DNA from: Mesostigma viride
Taxonomy: Eukaryota; Streptophyta; Mesostigmatophyceae; Mesostigmatales; Mesostigmataceae
Length of the DNA: 64,000 nucleotides
NCBI GenBank assembly: GCA_009746045.1
Contig: RPFO01000102.1
Coordinates: forward strand, 2,592,534 to 2,656,533
Direction of reading: 5' to 3'
In this document: positions 41,922 to 54,418 of the stretch, piece after piece
How positions within the stretch are numbered: the first letter of the stretch is position 1
Layout: every line of letters begins with the position of its first letter
Made by a program: the position numbers and the translations under genes
The notes under the pieces: model-generated
What the model saw: the letters and a program-made list of their open reading frames with translations, nothing else
The model's database searches: none
Told to the model about the DNA's origin: nothing

Positions 41922-43741
41922 CGGCCACTATAGGCCCTATCACTACCGCTGATGTATTACTAGGATTAGATTGGCACCAGGATAATAAGATTACTATTAA
42001 TTATGATACCATGGTCATTTGGTTTCCAGATAGCTCTTACTGGGTACCGGAACGTCATTATAGATTGGAAAATTTATCCTTGGTAGATATTACTCCTCCT
42101 ACACCTGTTGATCCTCCTGTAAGACCTATACCTGAAGTATTAATGTCCAATGATGAGTTGCGTTCTGAATTAAAGGAATATGGATATTTATTATGTATGT
42201 TCCTTCAGTTAGAAGTACAGGAGATACCTATCACTAATAATAGTGTGGATATAGATATAAACACAGTGGATACAATAGGAGTGGGATTTACTGAAAATGA
42301 AATAGTAAGATACATGGCTGTGATAGATTCCTCAAAAGTCTTTGAAGAAAAGACTCCTTCTTATCCTCCTCCTCGTTCTGTTTTACACCGTGTAGTTATC
42401 AAGGACGGTGCAGTTCCTACGCACTCTCCGATGTATAGAATGGGCCCTACCGAGTTAAAGGAACTAAAACAGATTTTAGTGTCATTATTAGAAGCAGGAT
42501 TGATAGAGCCCAGTAACTCTCCCTACTCAGCTGGTGTCCTGTTAGTTCCTAAGCCAAATGGCAAGTTTCGCCTAGTTACTGATTATAGGAAGTTGAATGA
42601 TATTACTGTGAAGTCTAAATACCCTCTACCTCGTATTGATGATATATTTAATAAGGTTAAAGGTTCCACTTGTTTCACAGTTCTGGATTGTGCGGATGGT
42701 TTTTGGCAGTTGCGGATAGCTCCTGAGGATTGCCATAAAACCGCCTTTGCTACCCCTTTTGGTCATTACCAGTTTAGAGTAGCGGCTATGGGACTCTGTA
42801 ACTCGCCTGCCTCTTTTCAAATGTTAATGAATGAAGTGCTTAGACCTGTTATGGGAAATTCTCACCTTCCTCAGGTGTCCTCTGATTTAAAGGATCCTTC
42901 CTTCTCCTCTGTTTCTTTATCTGAGCATGACCGTTCTTGTGCTCAAGCGTACTTAGATGATATTCTTATTTACTCTCCTGATTTTGAAACGCACCTACGT
43001 GATTTAAAGAAAGTATTAGAAATCATGGCTGAAAATTCTTTGTGGGCGCGCCGTGCTAAAGTTCGTTCGGGTAGGAGTGTCCCATTTTTAGGGCACGTTC
43101 TGTCAGATGCCGGGGTCGCTACCGACCCGGATAAAACTAAGTCAATTCAGGAATGGCCTACCCCTACCGACGTTAAAGGTGTACGTAGTTTTCTCGGAAT
43201 TGCTTCTTACTATAGGCGTTTTATCCCGCGTTTCGCAACTATAGCAGCCCCTATTAATCATTTATTAAAGAAGGATATCCCCTTTGTTTGGAGTAGTGAA
43301 TGTCAGTCGGCTTTTCAGTGCCTAAAATCCCTACTCCTTTCCCCTCCTGTACTCATCCTACCGGATACTACTAAACCCTTTGTTGTGGCTACAGATGCTA
43401 GTAAGGTAGCTATAGGTGGCGTCCTTCTCCAGGATCAGGGTCAGGGCTTACAGCCAATTGAGTATATTTCTAGGACAATGCTCCCTGCGGAGCGTAACTA
43501 TCCCGTACACCAGCAGGAACTCTTAGCGGTGGTGTATTGTTGCCACGCGTGGCAGCACTTTCTTAAAGGTGCTCAATTTGATGTCTGCCTGAATGAACCC
43601 TGTGAACTAGATCCTTATAGATTAGTTATCCAAACGGATCACCGTCCCCTTACCCATCTTCTCTCCCAACCCAACCTTACCCCTCGGCAAGCGCGCTGGA
43701 TGGAATTTTTAGCACAGTTTTCCCCTTTTAAACTTCAATAC
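41879..43741 (+). CDS. reverse transcriptase and RNase H of the Gypsy element
   Basis: Intact frame. RT: LVPKPNGKFRLVTDYRKLND, FTVLDCADGFWQLRI (motif A), FGHYQFRVAAMGLCNSPASF (motif B), AYLDDILIYS (motif C, YLDD). Tether: FLGIASYYRRFIPRFA. RNase H: FVVATDASKVAIGGVLLQDQ (first Asp), QQELLAVVYCCHAWQHFLKG (Glu), VIQTDHRPLTHLL (Asp). It stops being pol at LQY (43741), where insertion X1 begins; about 24 further codons read into X1 are spurious. The RT has an insertion of about 25 residues between motif B and YLDD (MGNSHLPQVSSDLKDPSFSS). Confidence 0.9.
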
Positions 43742-44296
43742 ATTTCTTGTTTTTGGTCCATTGGAGTTCCTTCCCACCAAGAGAAACATTTATTTTACAT
43801 TTTTGTGTGCTAGGCTTTATACGGACAGCCTATACCACACCTTCAAACTCAGTGCACATCATTATCAAGTTGGTTATTGTAGCACTATGCTGGGGGCCCA
43901 GCATACTCGAACACAAGGTGTTGCCCCTCTTAGCAGCGTGGGTGGGTGGGTGGGAGCTGAAAAGAGGCCTCCCTACGTCCCCTACACCACTCTAAGTACT
44001 GACTATCATTCACATTGCGCCACGCAGGCCTGCCGGCTGGCGCAGGTACAAGGTGTACTGACTGCCAATCACAGTTGCGCCACGCCTGGCGGCTGGCGCA
44101 TGTAACAAGGTCTAGTGACGTACGTTAGAAGCTACCTAGGCCTGCACTCCGGAACCACACTCAGCCTAGGCACAAAAAGGGCCGGCCGGTGCAGTACCCT
44201 CGTGACAAGCGCTAGTCTTACGCTACCTACGGCAGGTCGGTCCCCTTTGAGCCCGTCCACGCGTCATATATAAAATGAGCGAAGCTCAGCAAATAC
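43742..44296 (+). mobile_element. insertion X1, first of two head-to-tail copies
   Basis: 555-bp non-coding unit starting atttcttgtttttggtccat and ending gagcgaagctcagcaaa then TAC. The same start follows at once at 44297 (X2). It contains a tandem ~59-bp repeat with gcgccacgc...ctggcgca, a tatataaaa box and a GAGC-gaa-GCTC hairpin close to its 3' end. It splits pol between RNase H and integrase. A short TAC/TAT repeat borders the copies. Class unclear: an LTR-like unit, a Penelope-type tandem repeat or a Helitron-like tandem are possible. Confidence 0.7.
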
Positions 44297-44485
44297 ATTT
44301 CTTGTTTTTGGTCCATTGGAGTTCCTTCCCACCAAGAGAAACATTTATTTTACATTTTTGTGTGCTAGGCTTTATACGGACAGCCTATACCACACCTTCA
44401 AACTCAGTGCACATCATTATCAAGTTGGTTATTGTAGCACCATGCTGGGGGCCCAGCATACTCGAACACAAGGTGTTGCCCCCAC

Positions 44486-45097
44486 ACCTCCTTCCTGGCC
44501 ACCAAGGCTGTCGCCAACCTTGGTGCCGATTTTCTTTCCGCCCATGGCCCCCCTCCTGCACGCTGCCACGGCTGTACTGCCGCCCCCGTGTGGCCGCTAC
44601 GGTTTCCCGGCGGACGCAGGGCGGCACCCATGTCGTTCCCCCCGTTAGGGGGGCGGTTTCCAGCGGCTGCCCATTAGGCCTTACGCCCCCGGACCGTCTC
44701 TCACAAGCCCAGGACCCATCACCAGCCCCACCCCCGAGGCTGGGATTTCCCGGCATTGAAACCTTTGTGGCGATAGGCCCTCTACCCTACCAAGGCCTTG
44801 GCTTGGAAACTGCTTAGCCAAGGCCCTGACCAGGGCTTGTGTTGTTGTAGGAAATTTTTTATGGCATAGATATGCCCCCCTGGCTGAACCGAACTCTTTA
44901 TCGCTTTTCCTATAATGCATCATACAGGATAAAAACAAGGCGATAAAACAGCAAGAATTTCAGCCCCGCCAGGCGAACATTCTTTGCTGAAAAACTGGGC
45001 AATGATGAAGAGCGCGCTCCTCCCACCAAGATTCGCTCCAGCCCCGCATCCTCCCCGAAACTCCCGTCTGGCCACAGGCCGAAAGATCGGGTCCGCT
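44486..45097. other. unassigned sequence inside X2, left part
   Basis: No gene supported. GC-rich, then mixed. Its counterpart continues after the CACTA-like element (52629-52687) and after the piggyBac-like element (54040-54404), where a perfect hairpin GGCCTCTCC-acgccc-GGAGAGGCC lies at 54302-54325. Confidence 0.5.
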
Positions 45098-45400
45098 CAC
45101 TAGGAAGGGGTCTGTGACATTTTGTGATATTTTTTTATCACAAAATGTCACTTTTGTGACATTTTGTGATAAAAAAATGATAAAACGTGACAAAATGTGA
45201 CAAAATGTGATAAAACTGTGACAAATTGTGATCGAGACATGTCATGATTGTGACAAAACGTGACAAACGTGATAAAACCAGCATATTTTGTGATAACGTC
45301 ATTATCACAAAATGTCAAAGTGTCACAAAATGTCACAAACCCACAGAAAAACAAAATGTGATAAGGTGATAAATCACAACCACTCAGGGGGAGTGATATA

Positions 45401-48400
45401 TCACAAAGCACGCATAATGCACATCCGCAGCAAGGAAGTGCGTGCATGCCGCAGCAGAGATGGAGAAGGAAAAGGCCAAGGTGGGACACGGCAAGGTGGC
45501 AATGCCAGGAGAGACAACACGTGCAGCGGTACGGGGCAAGCTTTCAAAGGATGACACCAAGAACTCGCCACTGAGAAAGTTCTTAATTGCAGGTGACAAC
45601 TTGAAAAACCAGAGGGGGGTACTGAAAGGAACTGACAAAACAAGCTGGAAACACCTCAGGTGCATGATAAAATGCACCACAATGTCATGAGCCGTGGGAG
45701 ACATGGTTTATTGCAAAAATATCGACTGGGATGTTAAGAAAAACACCAATATTGAACATTCAGGGCAATCGTCATCACGGTCATCAAGTGTCAACCTCCG
45801 ACCCATCGCTGGCCAAGCATCCATCATGCTGATCAAAGGTGGCATCGTCAATATCTACACTAAATCACAACACTGCATCATGCATCCATTGCTCTGAGCT
45901 CACAACACTGGTATGATAAAATGGCAACGGGGAGTGAACATGTTCAGATGGCATGCAACAACCCGATGAAATGGCACAACTGATCAAATACGAACACCAA
46001 CTGTATTGATACACACACAAGGAACGGTGCACTCAAGCATGGCTGTGGGTGGTGTGCAAAATGGACACCCACAATCATCTCACAAATGCAATATAAAATC
46101 TGTTGACCGACAAGCACAACGGGGCTCAACAGTCCTCGTCATCAAAGTCATCATCCTCATCATCACTGAAACCATTACGAGGGCTGTCCCAGCCACCATT
46201 GCTGAAATATCTGGATGACTCTCTAGAAACAATCACAGGACACTGTCGAGTGCTACGGCAATGTGACCAAGGCTCAGAGCCTACAAAATCTGCATCCGCA
46301 TGTGGCCTCTCGCCGTGTTGGACTGACGGATGTGCCCAGCCCGACTGTGTTAGGTATATTGCCTGCATGCAAGACAAAAATACATCATCCGGCAAAGCAC
46401 GCATCGGTACACACAAAAATTTGTTAGTGAGATGAAGCCACGCGCTGGACGCGCCAACAACTGTCAACTTTGCATGACTTCAGTTCACTTGTATGTAAGG
46501 ATGCGGGGGAGATCGCAGCAGTTGCGTGGCTATCTATGAGTACCGGCCTAGTTTTAGGACAAAGAAGGTGAGATACTGGGCCAAGAGAGAGACAGGGGTG
46601 CTCGAGAAAAAAATTGGCCATGGATGTTCACCTAAATTGTATCTACATGCCTCACAAGTTGTAGGGAACTGCACACCCAGGAATCCTGGAGTCGCAAAGG
46701 TTCCCTAACATGCCAAGAGGCCTCACAATCTACTTCATTGCAATCTCTGTATGGTTAATACGGCAATAAGAAAGAAACGCCTGATTAGTGCCAAGAAAAA
46801 GCAAGGCCAATCAACCAACAATATGCCCCGTTACAGGTAGGATGAACTCTAACGAGGCTGAAGGCTCTACGTCTGCAATTGACACTAGCAGGAGTCGTTC
46901 AGGGTGGGGTGTGGGGGGGAGGGAATGACAAAAAGCTGTGATCTGAGCAAAAAGGATAAATATGCAAAGATGCTACCCATGCAAGGAAGCGAGACATAGT
47001 CCAGCAATGCCACGAATGTCAGCCGAGGCTACTGGATTGCAAAGAAGGTTCTACCGACAGCGAAGGAATTGGTACGAATAATGCCAACTATTTGTAGCTG
47101 AGAGCATCACCAGCGGGCTACAAAAAAATCATGCACGGAAGCTGGAAGAACAAGGCCAATGGTGGCTGACGCGCACAGCACGTTGATAATTTGAGGAATG
47201 AGCACTACATAAAGAATGATCACCGTTGCTCACCATCAAGAATTCGCCGCGCTGGACAGGCGACCAAGAGCTTGTCGCTGCCACATGCGATGGGGCCGCG
47301 TGCAAGCCCAACGGTATTAGGCATCACAAGTACACGCGCAAAATTGACACCACAATGGCAACACAGATGCACACATACGAATGTATAACGACCGAAAGCA
47401 TAAACAGAGAATCAGTTGGTTAAGACAAGGAAAGTGGCGCAAGAGCAGCCCATGTCATGCAACTCTCAATCTGAACAAGGTTATGCCCTTCATGAAAACT
47501 AAATCAGATGTCGTTTGCATAGTCTATTGACCTTGTACGAATGAGATAGTGAAACTGCTGCAGCATTCATGGCAAGCACGGCTAACTTGGCATGAAACCG
47601 AGCGGCCCAGCAGCCTTGGCCCTAGGGCGATACGTGAGAATGCCACGTGCGTACGGCATGCATGTTAAAGTCGATGCAAACTTATTAGTATTTCAGGCGA
47701 GGAATTCCTTGCTCACCTCAACTGGTAAAGAGTGGGCAGCTTCTGGATGTCCGAATGTGCTGTGCGTACCACTGAGCGAACAGATCGATTAAAGCTTTAT
47801 TCTAGACCATGCCTATGTTTCTCCCCCGATGGCTGCTTGTAGCCTTGTCCGAGCTCGCTCCTGAATTCATTTGAGACGACGCCCTAATGGCTACATAAAT
47901 CACGACGGTCATCAGTGAGCCTATGCTCCTATTCCAACCACCACGTGCGTTCATACAGAAGCGACATTGCTGGAAATCAAAAGGCACATAATCCCGCCTT
48001 GGCTGCGAGCCGATCGCAGCTCCCTTCCACCTTTCCCACCTGTGCAGCGTGGATAGATGTGCAACTCTAAGGTCTTTTTTTTTTCGCGTCGTCTTAACTT
48101 CAACTTCAACGTAACACCCGCGCAACCACTGGAATTAGGGCTCGCAATTCGCCAAGTCCCATCAACGTCGCAAAGTCTGGTGTCGTCGCTCTTCCTGTCA
48201 TCAATCATTAGTGCCAAATACTATCGTCATTACTGTCGTCATTAGAGGCCCTTTAGGCCTTTACTATCGTCAGTCACTCGCTTTGTGACGATAATAACGT
48301 ACGGTAGATGGCATCAGTCGTACTTCCCGCCCCCCCCCCTGCCCACGTCCCCTTCCGATTTCGCCGCTACTACATCTCGCCCCAAGTAGAAGTTTGCATT

Positions 48401-50167
48401 TTGCCATACATTAGGAATAACTGACTGACGAAACTAGTAAAAAGACGACTGACATGACTCTCTAGTATCGCTTGGTTGGGACCGCTGGCCTGGCATCGTA
48501 ACTGTTAGCCGTACCGTTCAGACTACAGTCCACAGCAGCCCCTAGCTTGGGAGTCTGGAATGAATGGACAAAAATCTTTCGCAACATGCGCAAGTCTGGA
48601 ATCAACCCGTCAGGATCCTTGCGCAAAATTCAAATATTACGCCGAAACCGATGGCAAACGACTAGGTGCACGCAATGGCTAAGGCAGTGAGGGGCTGAGG
48701 GTACGCTCGAGCGAAGGGGCCACCTAGTTTTATGTAACCACAGAGTGTGCAATAACAAACGGGGCTGCAGGTCCACGAAACGACGTGATTTCTCTAGCAA
48801 TTGCGGCGTAGCAGTTTGGATCATGATGTAGGTGCACTTAGGATGTATGTCGAGTTTAATTAAGCATGGAGGTAGCAATGAGGGACTGAGACACATCATA
48901 TCCAGTTCTGAATCAAGCCGTTCTTTACGCTGAAACACAGCGCAAGCAAGATCTCCGGAACCTGCCGCCAAGCTCCTTAGCCGCTAAGGTTAGCAAAATT
49001 CTGCCAGCTTCTTTTACAGCGGTTAGCATGCCGTGCTCATGTGTATGAGGCCATTTCATGGCGGCCGGGTAAAGCTGGCCATGTCTTTGAGAGCTTTGAA
49101 TATGTATTCTCTGAAGGCTTTCAATACCATGGTGCTTTCTGCGCTCGGCATCTTATGTGTGCCTTCGAATTGCCGTTTTCCTCTTCAATTGCGCGTGTAC
49201 CTGCGGGTGACTGATACCGTTGGGCTGGCCTCACCTGCGGCCTACCCGCGAATGGCAGGCTAGCTCCTGGTCGAGACTTGTGGTGAGTAGTGGGTACCAT
49301 CGCATACCTGGAGTCTGTACTTTGTTATCGACGTGCTGTATGTGGCATTGCTAGAATGCATCCAGTTCTTCCTGTTTCTAACTCCAATTACTTGGCATTT
49401 TTGCAATCATGCTCCGCCTACATTTAAACACACATGCGTTGCATTTTTTCATAAGGCTTCTTTGTTGTTGAAAGCCGTAAACTGTCTTTCTGCTATTTAC
49501 ATCCCGTCTGCTGCGACTTTCTCCGGTTTTCCCCCATTGACCCCGTCTCTGCTGCACTTTCCATCAGCTCCTTTTTGTTGACAATCAGCGCTTTTAACCT
49601 TGTTAGCAAATTGTAAAAATGACACTGTCTAATATATATGAGAAAAATCCTTGTGCCTATTTTTATTAGGAGTTCAGTCATTGGGCTCTAGGAGACATGT
49701 GTGATCAACTTTGAGGCTCGTCCTTTGGGATAAAACCTCCAAAGAGTCACACCACTGGACGAGTTATCTTGAACCAGAACTTTTTGTTGGAACACTGACT
49801 GAGAGCAGCACGCTTAAGGTTTTGTAAGAAAATCATTTTTTCTCTGAAACGCCATAGCTCCTTTCTAATCATTGTGATTGTGTTGCGTATTCCTTGTCAG
49901 TCAGTTAGTTATGTATTCCTTATCATGGGACAGGCGGAGGGGGGCTAATAATTCCTCATGGGGGCAGCAAGGGAGTTGGTAGCACACGCAGTTATGAGCT
50001 TTGCTTCTTTCAACATGTTGCTCATAATATCCAATTTCGTGGTTTCTTGGTCTTTGGTATCTTCATAATAGTAGTGCTAGGGTCTCACTTGGTCACCCTT
50101 ACAATGTTAGTGCCCTTCAGCAATCTCATTTTTAGTCAAATTAGGCTTCAATGGTCATCGATTTGAA
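45401..50167. other. interior of the CACTA-like element, no gene supported
   Basis: Short frames only (largest just over 110 codons), none with a motif or convincing splice context. There may be decayed exons of a transposase that I cannot recognise. Confidence 0.4.
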
Positions 50168-51740
50168 ATGGGAAGCGTAGTGAAGGCCGGTTCACGCCGA
50201 GAGAAACGCAGCGCTGCCGATCCAAGAGTGCAGCCGTGCACGAAGCTCGCAAAGCTGCCTGCAGCAGCACCACCACCGCCGGCAGCGCCGACAATCCTGC
50301 CCCCGACAGCACTCCCTTCAACAACCGCCACAGCATCGGTGCCATCATCCATGTTGCCTGCGCAAAGAGCAGATGAAGACATGGCCTCGGTAGAGGCGGC
50401 GCTGGCCGCGCTCCTTGCCAAGAAGGAGGCAATGATTGCAGCCAGAAAGGCGGCCGATGTCTCCCATGCAACCCCTGAAGTAAGTCTCAGGAGTGGGTGG
50501 GGTTGTAAACCTGGACATGGTTATGAGTGGTGTGATTTGGGGGGTTGCAAACAGGGGTAGTTCATGAGTGGGCAGAGTGGGGGCTGTGGGAAATTGGGGT
50601 TATTTATGAGTGGAGGGGCTGTAAACTGGGTTGTTTTTTAGTGGGCTGAGCGGGGGCTGTTGGGGGGTTGTCAGCCGCGTTATTTATGTGGGCTGGGCGG
50701 GGGCTGTCGGAAACTGGGATTATTTATGAGTGGGCAGTGTGTGAAACTGTTTTTTTTTTTTTTTAACAACTGGTTGAGGAGGTTGTAAACACTTGGGATT
50801 ATTTAGGGGGGGGGGGGGGACTGTAAACTCGGTGGCATTTGAGGTGGCTGAGTGGCGCACTCGTTTTTCATAGCCCCCGGGGGCTGTGGAGAACTGGGGT
50901 TAATATGAGGGGGAGGTTGTAAACTGCATGGGTGGTTTATGAGTGGGCTGAGTGGGGGGCTGTAGGAACCTGGGGTTATTTATGAGAGGGGGGGTCTAAA
51001 CTGGTGTGGTTTATGTCAGAGTGGGCTGAGTGGGGCTGTGGGAAACTGGGATAATGTGTGGGTGGGGGGTTGTATTTAACTGGATTGTTTATGAGTGGGC
51101 TGAGCAGGGGCTGTCATAAACTGGGATTATTTATGAGTAGGCAGTGTGTGAAAAGTGGGATTTTTTTGTTTTTGATTACTGATTGAGGGGGTTGAAAACC
51201 ATTGGGATTATTTATGAGGGGGGGCGGGTTGGAAACTGGGTGGTTTATGGGTGGCTGAGTGGTGACTGTGGGAAACTGGGGTTATTTATGAGAGGGGGGT
51301 CTAAACTGGGGTGGTTTATGTCAGAGTGGGCTGAGTGGGGGCTGTGGGAAACTGGGATAGTGTATGAGTGGGGGGGTCTAAACTGGGTTGTTCATGAGTG
51401 GGCTGAGCGGGGGCTGTCAGAACCTGGGATTATTTATGAGTGGGCAGTGTGTGAAACTGGGATTTTTTTTATTTTTTTTTTAATGAGTGATTGCAATTTT
51501 ACAACCCCCTCATGAGGGGGTTGTAAACACTGGGATTATGAGTTTGCGGGCGGGGGAGGCCGCCTTGCTGTTCTTGAAACCCATTCAAGGATGTTCTAGG
51601 CAACACGTTGATTTTGATGTGCAACATTTCTATTGATCGAGGCTGTGAAAGGCTATGACACATCTTGAGTGTTTAAACTTGCCTTTTTTTTCTGCTCACA
51701 GGGAGACAAGGTGCCGGCCTCCTCGTCGTCGTCCACTTGA
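50168..51740 (+). CDS. two-exon gene inside the CACTA-like element, unknown function
   Basis: Exon 1 50168-50479 from ATG (MGSVVKAGSRREKRSAADPR), ending HATPE before gaa|gtaagt. Exon 2 51702-51740 after ctgctcacag (GDKVPASSSSST, stop TGA). Same phase, 116 residues. Basic N-terminus, Pro/Ala-rich middle, and a helix (DMASVEAALAALLAKKEAMI AARKAADV) likely to form a coiled coil. AATAAA occurs at 52047-52052. The intron is almost entirely a minisatellite. It could be an accessory protein of the element or a captured gene. Confidence 0.55.
50495..51560 (+). repeat. degenerate minisatellite filling the intron
   Basis: Repeated phrases gtgggctgagtgggggctgt, gggaaactgggattatttat and gagtgggcagtgtgtgaaac, in about a dozen and more imperfect units, with poly-T and poly-G stretches. 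Confidence 0.8.
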
Positions 51741-52188
51741 CATCGTCATCTAGGCACTACGGCTGCGCATGTTTGTTTTTGTTTTCTTGATCTATACCGA
51801 GCGCTTTCTTGTTCATGAATTGGTTACTAGGGTGCGGTGGCAGATGAGACAATTGACACCAACCATCCGTTCATGTTTCTTGCGCATGTGCGTTTTTTAA
51901 TGCATTCCAGGAACATTCCGAGATTTCTGTCACGCAACGACAAGCGCCAAGCCGGCGTTTGCAAATTGTCACTGATCGATAATCACTGTTGAAGAATGAA
52001 GAATCAAGACTGAATGAAGATCTGTTACATTTATCTTTATATTTGTAATAAAGAAATCGCGAGGCGTGCTTTTCATCCGTTTTGCTTTGGAATGTGTTCT
52101 GATATATCTGTGTGACATGTCACGATATATCTGTGTGATATGTCATGATCGCCCGTGGTTTTATGTCACTGTTTTCTCCCTAGATTTA

Positions 52189-52395
52189 TCAGTGACAATG
52201 TCACGGATTTTGTCACCCTTTTTTCCTGATATATCAGTGACAATGTCACGGATTTTGTCACCCTTTTTTCCTGATATATCAGTGATAATGTCACGGATTT
52301 GTCACCCTTTTTTTCGTGATATATCAGTGATAATGTCACGGATTTGTCACCCTTTTTTTCGTGATATATCAGTGATAATGTCACGGATTTTGTCA
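52189..52395. repeat. ~49-bp tandem repeat, about four copies
   Basis: Unit tgtcacggattttgtcaccc then ttttttcctgatatatcagtgataa, in the right subterminal region of the CACTA-like element. Each unit holds the GTCAC and ATATATC motifs also seen singly nearby. Confidence 0.85.
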
Positions 52396-52687
52396 GTGCG
52401 TTTTGTCAAGTCGTGACATTGATATTTTGTGATAATTTCCTTGTTTTTGTCACAAAGATAATCACAGAATATGCTGGTTTTATCACATGATTTGTCACGA
52501 AATGTCACAGAATATCACAGTTTTGTCACAAAAAATCACAAAGTGTCACATTTTGTCACATCCACATCACAAAATGTCACGTGATATGTCACAAAATATC
52601 ACAAAATGTCACACCCCCCTTCCTAGTGCTGTCAGGCTCCTGGCAGTTATGGGCTACCCTGGCACCCCGCGCTAGCCATCTCCACGT

Positions 52688-54039
52688 TTAACCCATAGTC
52701 CGGAAACAGTTCGATATATCGAACTGTTTGACCCCCGGTGGCGCGGCGCTCAATTCCAGGAGCGCCGCGCCACCCGTGACGGAGGGAAGTTGTCCGGTGG
52801 GTCTGGGAACACTTAGGGACGAAGGTGATGCATAGGTTTGGGGGTAATATTCGCCATAGCCTGGTAATTACAACGTGTATTGAGAAAGTATCACGTGACT
52901 TTGGCGGGAAATTTTCACTCGCGCGCGCGCGTAACTAGATATGGCTGCCAGCGTGCCGTTGTCATGGAAATTTGCGTCTCGCGGCTTGTAACGGTTCAGA
53001 ATGTTGCTCAGAATGATGATGCGTGATTTTCGTAGGTCAGGGGTGGCCAGATGTATAGCATTGGGAAAATACAGGTAGGTAATTACTGACTTCTTGGTCG
53101 CCAGTACCAGATGAGTAATTGCACGTCATATTTCGATTTTCTTCTTATGGCCGGGCAGGCTTCGCCAGCCCGAGCACCCAGTTTTGGTACTGGACATCTG
53201 CAGCAGCGTCCCTGTGAATTCGGATGCGTTTATAGGTCATCTTTGCACAGAACATCAACCTGGTAATCATAAAGGATGCATGCATTATCAGGCTATGGCG
53301 GCCTATGCCTGGAAAGCATTAGCCCGTGTGAGATATGAGGGTCCCGGCCAGCAGAACCCGGAAAGGTCGTGATCGAGCCAGGTACGGCAACGTGTTTGCA
53401 TGTCGTTTGCACGGGAACCTGTCGTTTATGCATCCTTGTTTCACGAGTGTATCAGTGCCTCTTGCAGCAGGTTTCCATGCCTGCTGTATGAGTGCTATTA
53501 GCCCCAAATCTGCTCAGTTTGTGGTGTTTCTTTGGAGGATGCCATTCCGTTGGTGCTGGTTTAGCAACTTCTTTGTTTTCCAGCACTTTTGACAGTCCTA
53601 TGTGGCTGTATACAATGCATAAGTGTGTGGCAATTCATGGATAGCTGCATACGCGCGCGTAACCCACACACGTAAGTGAGCGGATTATATAGGTCAGTTG
53701 GGCTATCCGTGCGGTCTGACCCAAGGAAAGCATGGTGGCACTATCTATTGACATTGTCCAACCCCAGAATAATTTTTTAGAACCCTCCCTGCAGGGGTAA
53801 ACTACTAAGGGGATTTCCCTTGCCTGAAAATGATCGTCTTTTGGCCAACTTTGACATTAAATATCTTGCAAACCACTTTATAAACTCATGATATTATTGC
53901 ATATTCTGAAAGCCCTTGAAGTGTAGATATTCCTAGCACCTTGGTTGGGGGTATTTGGAGTTGTGGTATATGAGTTATGATTTTTTTCATTTTCAGGGGT
54001 CAAAAAATGCCAAAAACCCATTCCCGGACTATGGGTTAA
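52688..54039. mobile_element. piggyBac-like element 3, TTAA target duplication
   Basis: Element 52692-54035 (1,344 bp). Ends CCCATAGTCCGG / CCGGACTATGGG with TTAA at 52688-52691 and 54036-54039. The termini differ from elements 1 and 2, so this is a second family. No transposase. Near the left end are a 26-bp perfect palindrome (52704-52729) and a 15-bp perfect stem (52737-52751 with 52760-52774). Confidence 0.85.
52704..52774. repeat. palindrome plus strong hairpin at the end of piggyBac-like element 3
   Basis: AAACAGTTCGATA/TATCGAACTGTTT (26 bp, perfect), then GGTGGCGCGGCGCTC - 8 nt - GAGCGCCGCGCCACC (perfect). Both lie within 85 bp of the left terminus. Confidence 0.9.
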
Positions 54040-54418
54040 GGCAGATTCGCCTCCACCTGTGATTCTTTCCACCGTAGCCGCTGGCCCTGGCCTGTATGGC
54101 TCCTTCCCTGACGTTGTCCGACTAAAATCGCAGCTTCCCCAGTGTCAGGAAGCCGCTTGCCGCACCCAGGGGTAGAGGGGAATCGTCAGTGGGCCCAGCG
54201 CCGGAAATCACACCATTTTACTCAAAACGTAGAGCCCCCCACCCAACAACCATTACCGTGGCCTGTAACGGTGGGTGGCGAACATAAAGAATTTTATTCC
54301 AGGCCTCTCCACGCCCGGAGAGGCCGATAGCATCGTCTTACATTCAGCGCAGCCGCCATAGCGGCCAGCCGACCTTGCCAGCAAATGCTGGGATCAAGTT
54401 GCGAAGCTGAAAAGAGGC

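Larger units (their letters stand above)
45096..52630. mobile_element. CACTA-like (EnSpm) element, non-autonomous, 7.5 kb
   Basis: Element 45098-52628. Ends CACTAGGAAGGGG(T/G)(C/G)TG followed by TGACATTTTGTGATATTTT on both sides in inverted orientation; flanking CT on each side (2-bp duplication, or part of a 3-bp one). Both subterminal regions (45111-45400, 52380-52620) are packed with TGTGACA / TTTTGTGATA motifs in both orientations, as expected for CACTA transposase binding. No transposase found. It carries a two-exon gene (50168-51740). Confidence 0.8.

Noticed and set aside
50800-51200. G-quadruplex promoter
   Set aside because: G-runs are part of the degenerate intron minisatellite; no independent promoter evidence.
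45098-52628. Autonomous CACTA transposase
   Set aside because: No catalytic motif found in any frame of the 7.5-kb interior.
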